64,000 bases of DNA from Acidipropionibacterium acidipropionici (GTDB lineage: Bacteria; Actinomycetota; Actinomycetes; Propionibacteriales; Propionibacteriaceae), in contig NZ_CP013126.1 of the NCBI RefSeq assembly GCF_001441165.1, positions 3,005,551 through 3,069,550 of the forward strand, read 5' to 3'. Shown piece after piece: positions 62,155-64,000 of the stretch (its first letter is position 1; every line of letters begins with the position of its first letter). Position numbers and translations under genes: made by a program. Below the pieces are notes generated by a model. The model saw nothing but the letters and a program-made list of their open reading frames with translations. It was not told where the DNA came from and ran no database searches.

Positions 62155-62763
62155 TCAGCAGGCCGGTCGCTCCTGCCACGGGCCCCGGCCCACCGCCGAT
62201 TCGAGCCACGCACGATGGAGGCGGTCGTCGCCGGTCTCCTCGGGATGGAAGGCGTAGGCGGTCACCGCGCCCTGCCGCACCCCGACGATCCTGCCGTCCT
62301 CGAGGCGAGAGGTCACCTCCACCCCGGGCCCTGTCCCGATGACCTCAGGTGCGCGGATGAAGGTGGCGGGCACCGGTGCGTCCAGGCCCGCGACTCTCAC
62401 CGACGTCTCAAAGGAGTCGAGCTGGGTGCCGAAGGCATTGCGCCGGACGGTGACGTCGAGGACGCCGACGGTCTGCTGGCCGCGCGCGGATCCCTCGATG
62501 CGTGCCGCCAGGTAGATGAGTCCGGCGCAGGTGGCCAGGGCCGGCATCCCGTCGGTGATCGCGGAGGCCAGCGGCCCGGCCAGGCCGAAGGCCCGCGCCA
62601 GCCTGTCGAAGACACTCGACTCCCCGCCTGGCAGCACGATGGCGTCCAGACCCGCCAGATCGGCGGGCCGGCGCACGAGAGCCGTTTCGGCTCCCAGCCC
62701 GGCCAGAGCCGAGACGTGCTCGGCCACCCCGCCCTGGAGCGCCAGGACCCCGACCCTCACCAT
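62155..62763 (-). CDS. pdxT: Pyridoxal 5'-phosphate synthase glutaminase subunit
   Basis: Frees ammonia from glutamine for PdxS. The 202-residue protein has [13 protein letters not shown] near the start, L-P-G-G-E-S-S-V near residue 47, the nucleophile in A-T-C-A-G-L-I-Y near residue 80, and A-Y-A-F-H-P-E-E with the catalytic His and Glu near residue 172. The start ATG overlaps the pdxS stop, so the two are coupled. Confidence 0.95.
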   Translation of the reverse strand: MVRVGVLALQGGVAEHVSALAGLGAETALVRRPADLAGLDAIVLPGGESSVFDRLARAFGLAGPLASAITDGMPALATCAGLIYLAARIEGSARGQQTVGVLDVTVRRNAFGTQLDSFETSVRVAGLDAPVPATFIRAPEVIGTGPGVEVTSRLEDGRIVGVRQGAVTAYAFHPEETGDDRLHRAWLESAVGRGPWQERPAC

Positions 62764-63668
62764 CCGCGTTCGGCCAGTCGGTGAGGGGCCGCCACGTCGG
62801 AGACGTTGATGCCGACCATGGCCTCTCCCAGCCCCCGGGACACCTCGGCGATGGTGGCCGGGTCGTCGTAGAAGGTGGTGGCCTTGACGATGGCGGCGGC
62901 GCGAGCGGCGGGATTCCCCGACTTGAAGATCCCCGACCCCACGAAGACCCCCTCGGCTCCCATCTGCATCACCAGCGCGGCGTCGGCGGGAGTCGCCACT
63001 CCCCCGGCCACGAAGAGCACGACCGGCAGCTTCCCGGTCTCGGCGACCTCCCGCACGAGGTCGAAGGGGGCGCTCAGCTCCTTGGCGGAGACGTACAGCT
63101 CGTCGGCGTCCATGCTGCGCAGCCGGTTGATCTGGCCGCGGATGGTGCGCAGGTGCTTGACCGCCTCGGAGACGTCGCCCGTACCGGCCTCCCCCTTGGA
63201 GCGGATCATCGCCGCCCCCTCGGTGATCCGCCGCAGTGCCTCGCCGAGGTTCGTCGCCCCGCACACGAAGGGCACGTCGAAAGCCCACTTGTCGATGTGA
63301 TTGGTGTAGTCGGCGGGGCTGAGCACCTCGGACTCGTCGATGTAGTCCACCTTGAGGGACTGGAGCACCTGGGCCTCGACGAAGTGGCCGATGCGGGCCT
63401 TGGCCATCACGGGGATCGACACGGCGTCGACGATGCCGGCGATGAGGTCGGGATCGCTCATCCTGGCGACCCCGCCCTGGGCGCGGATGTCGGCGGGCAC
63501 CCGCTCGAGGGCCATCACGGCGCTGGCCCCGGCGTCCTCGGCGATCCTCGCCTGCTCGGGGGTGACGACGTCCATGATCACCCCGCCCTTGAGCATGTCG
63601 GCCAGGCCGCGCTTGACCCGAGTCGTCGCGGTGGTGGATGTGGTCCCGGTGATGGTCTCAGTTGCCAT
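62757..63668 (-). CDS. pdxS: Pyridoxal 5'-phosphate synthase lyase subunit
   Basis: Makes PLP from ribose 5-phosphate, glyceraldehyde 3-phosphate and ammonia. The 303-residue protein has K-G-G-V-I-M-D-V near residue 27, the [12 protein letters not shown] region, the Lys in [10 protein letters not shown] near residue 91, and the second Lys in [10 protein letters not shown] near residue 157. I chose the ATG giving M-A-T-E-T-I-T; another ATG three codons upstream is possible. It is divergent from a MocR-type regulator. Confidence 0.96.
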   Translation of the reverse strand: MATETITGTTSTTATTRVKRGLADMLKGGVIMDVVTPEQARIAEDAGASAVMALERVPADIRAQGGVARMSDPDLIAGIVDAVSIPVMAKARIGHFVEAQVLQSLKVDYIDESEVLSPADYTNHIDKWAFDVPFVCGATNLGEALRRITEGAAMIRSKGEAGTGDVSEAVKHLRTIRGQINRLRSMDADELYVSAKELSAPFDLVREVAETGKLPVVLFVAGGVATPADAALVMQMGAEGVFVGSGIFKSGNPAARAAAIVKATTFYDDPATIAEVSRGLGEAMVGINVSDVAAPHRLAERGW

Positions 63669-63690
63669 GGGTCCCATCTCACCCCCGGGA

Positions 63691-63737
63691 AGTGGACCAT
63701 TCCAAGATCCAAACCTGACTGGTTCAGATAGTCCACT
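63691..63737. promoter_or_regulatory. Inverted repeats between pdxS and pdxR
   Basis: AGTGGAC and GTCCACT are exact 7-base inverted copies 33 bases apart in the divergent control region. AACC-TGACT-GGTT, a smaller palindrome, lies between them (63712-63724). They are good candidates for PdxR binding. Confidence 0.5.
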
Positions 63738-63753
63738 CTGGAAGAATGGGGTT

Positions 63754-64000
63754 GTGCGCAGGGAACTGGTGGTGAACCTTCCGATCCGTGTCGACCCCGG
63801 CGACGGGCGGCGTCTGCCGGTGCAGGTGGCCGACGCCGTCCGCGAACTCATCGCCTCAGGGGTGCTGAGCCCCGGGGACGCCCTGCCCAGCACGCGCTCG
63901 ACCGCTCGTCGCCTGAACCTCTCGCGCGGCACCGTGACCGCGGCCTTCGACCAGCTCCAGGCCGAGGGCTACCTGGTCGCGGCCCACGGCTCGGGAACCA
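63754..64000 (+). CDS. pdxR: MocR/PdxR-type GntR regulator, N-terminal part only
   Basis: The gene runs off the right edge; about 82 residues are visible. They show a GntR winged helix-turn-helix: [28 protein letters not shown], then [24 protein letters not shown]. In PdxR proteins an aminotransferase-like domain that senses PLP would follow outside the window. Divergence from pdxS-pdxT supports the PdxR role. The start GTG has no clear ribosome site and may be leaderless. Confidence 0.85.
   Translation, partial: MRRELVVNLPIRVDPGDGRRLPVQVADAVRELIASGVLSPGDALPSTRSTARRLNLSRGTVTAAFDQLQAEGYLVAAHGSGT

Overview
This is a high-GC actinobacterial chromosome segment, densely coded, with no gene-free stretch over 300 bases; the longest gaps are about 250 bases at 34433-34678 and 234 bases at 6078-6311. 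The gene content points to the Propionibacteriaceae (Acidipropionibacterium or Propionibacterium-like). The pointers are a B12-dependent ribonucleotide reductase paired with NrdR, a RecA-RecX-RNase Y cluster with a DUF3046 gene, ClgR, a FasR-like regulator beside fabD-fabH-acpP-fabF, DUF3145 and DUF3052 genes, and a homodimeric AceE. The genus is an inference from gene content; no rRNA is present.

Region by region. 1-6.1 kb: a cut-off universal stress protein, a YbjN-like protein, dcd, and nrdR-nrdJ behind a pair of NrdR boxes. 6.3-11.6 kb: a minus-strand run miaA-dapF-hflX-dinG. 11.7-16 kb: a small MT0933-like protein, a strong two-way terminator, miaB, and an aldose-epimerase gene broken by one extra G. 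14.5-18.1 kb: recA-recX-rny (minus) and DUF3046. 18.3-22.1 kb: a DeoR-type regulator, then rimO-pgsA-pncC-clgR. 22.1-25 kb: small single genes (fructosamine-kinase-like, membrane protein, HIT, YdeI-like, UPF0158). 25-34.5 kb: a pyrimidine operon pyrR-pyrC-carA-carB-pyrK-pyrD-pyrF-pyrE controlled by a PyrR attenuator and lacking pyrB. 34.7-39.5 kb: YqeY, an aldo/keto reductase, DUF3052 and aceE. 39.7-45.9 kb: fasR-like regulator, NifX-like protein, ketopantoate-reductase-like protein, and the type II fatty-acid operon. 45.9-53.6 kb: DUF3145, YggS, a MoxR-DUF58-VWA-VWA operon, a Ser/Gly/Pro-tailed membrane protein, and a HAD phosphatase. 53.6-64 kb: a CAU tRNA, GNAT, a CPA2 antiporter, a DHA2 efflux pump with its TetR repressor, a Ser/Thr kinase, a membrane protein, a LysG-LysE pair, and pdxS-pdxT with a divergent, cut-off PdxR.

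How the parts fit: dcd, nrdJ/nrdR and the pyr operon supply nucleotides. AceE feeds acetyl-CoA to the fab operon, whose likely activator (FasR) sits between them. recA, recX, dinG and ClgR serve DNA repair and proteolytic stress. Many genes are translationally coupled by ATGA/GTGA/TGATG junctions. Several single plus-strand genes have a TANNNT hexamer 6-8 bases before the start codon, which suggests leaderless mRNAs.

I found no phage, transposon, CRISPR array or clearly new defence or biosynthetic system. The most interesting signals are regulatory (PyrR attenuator, paired NrdR boxes, TetR and LysG operators) or structural (pyrB missing, epimerase frameshift, probable CTG start of recX)
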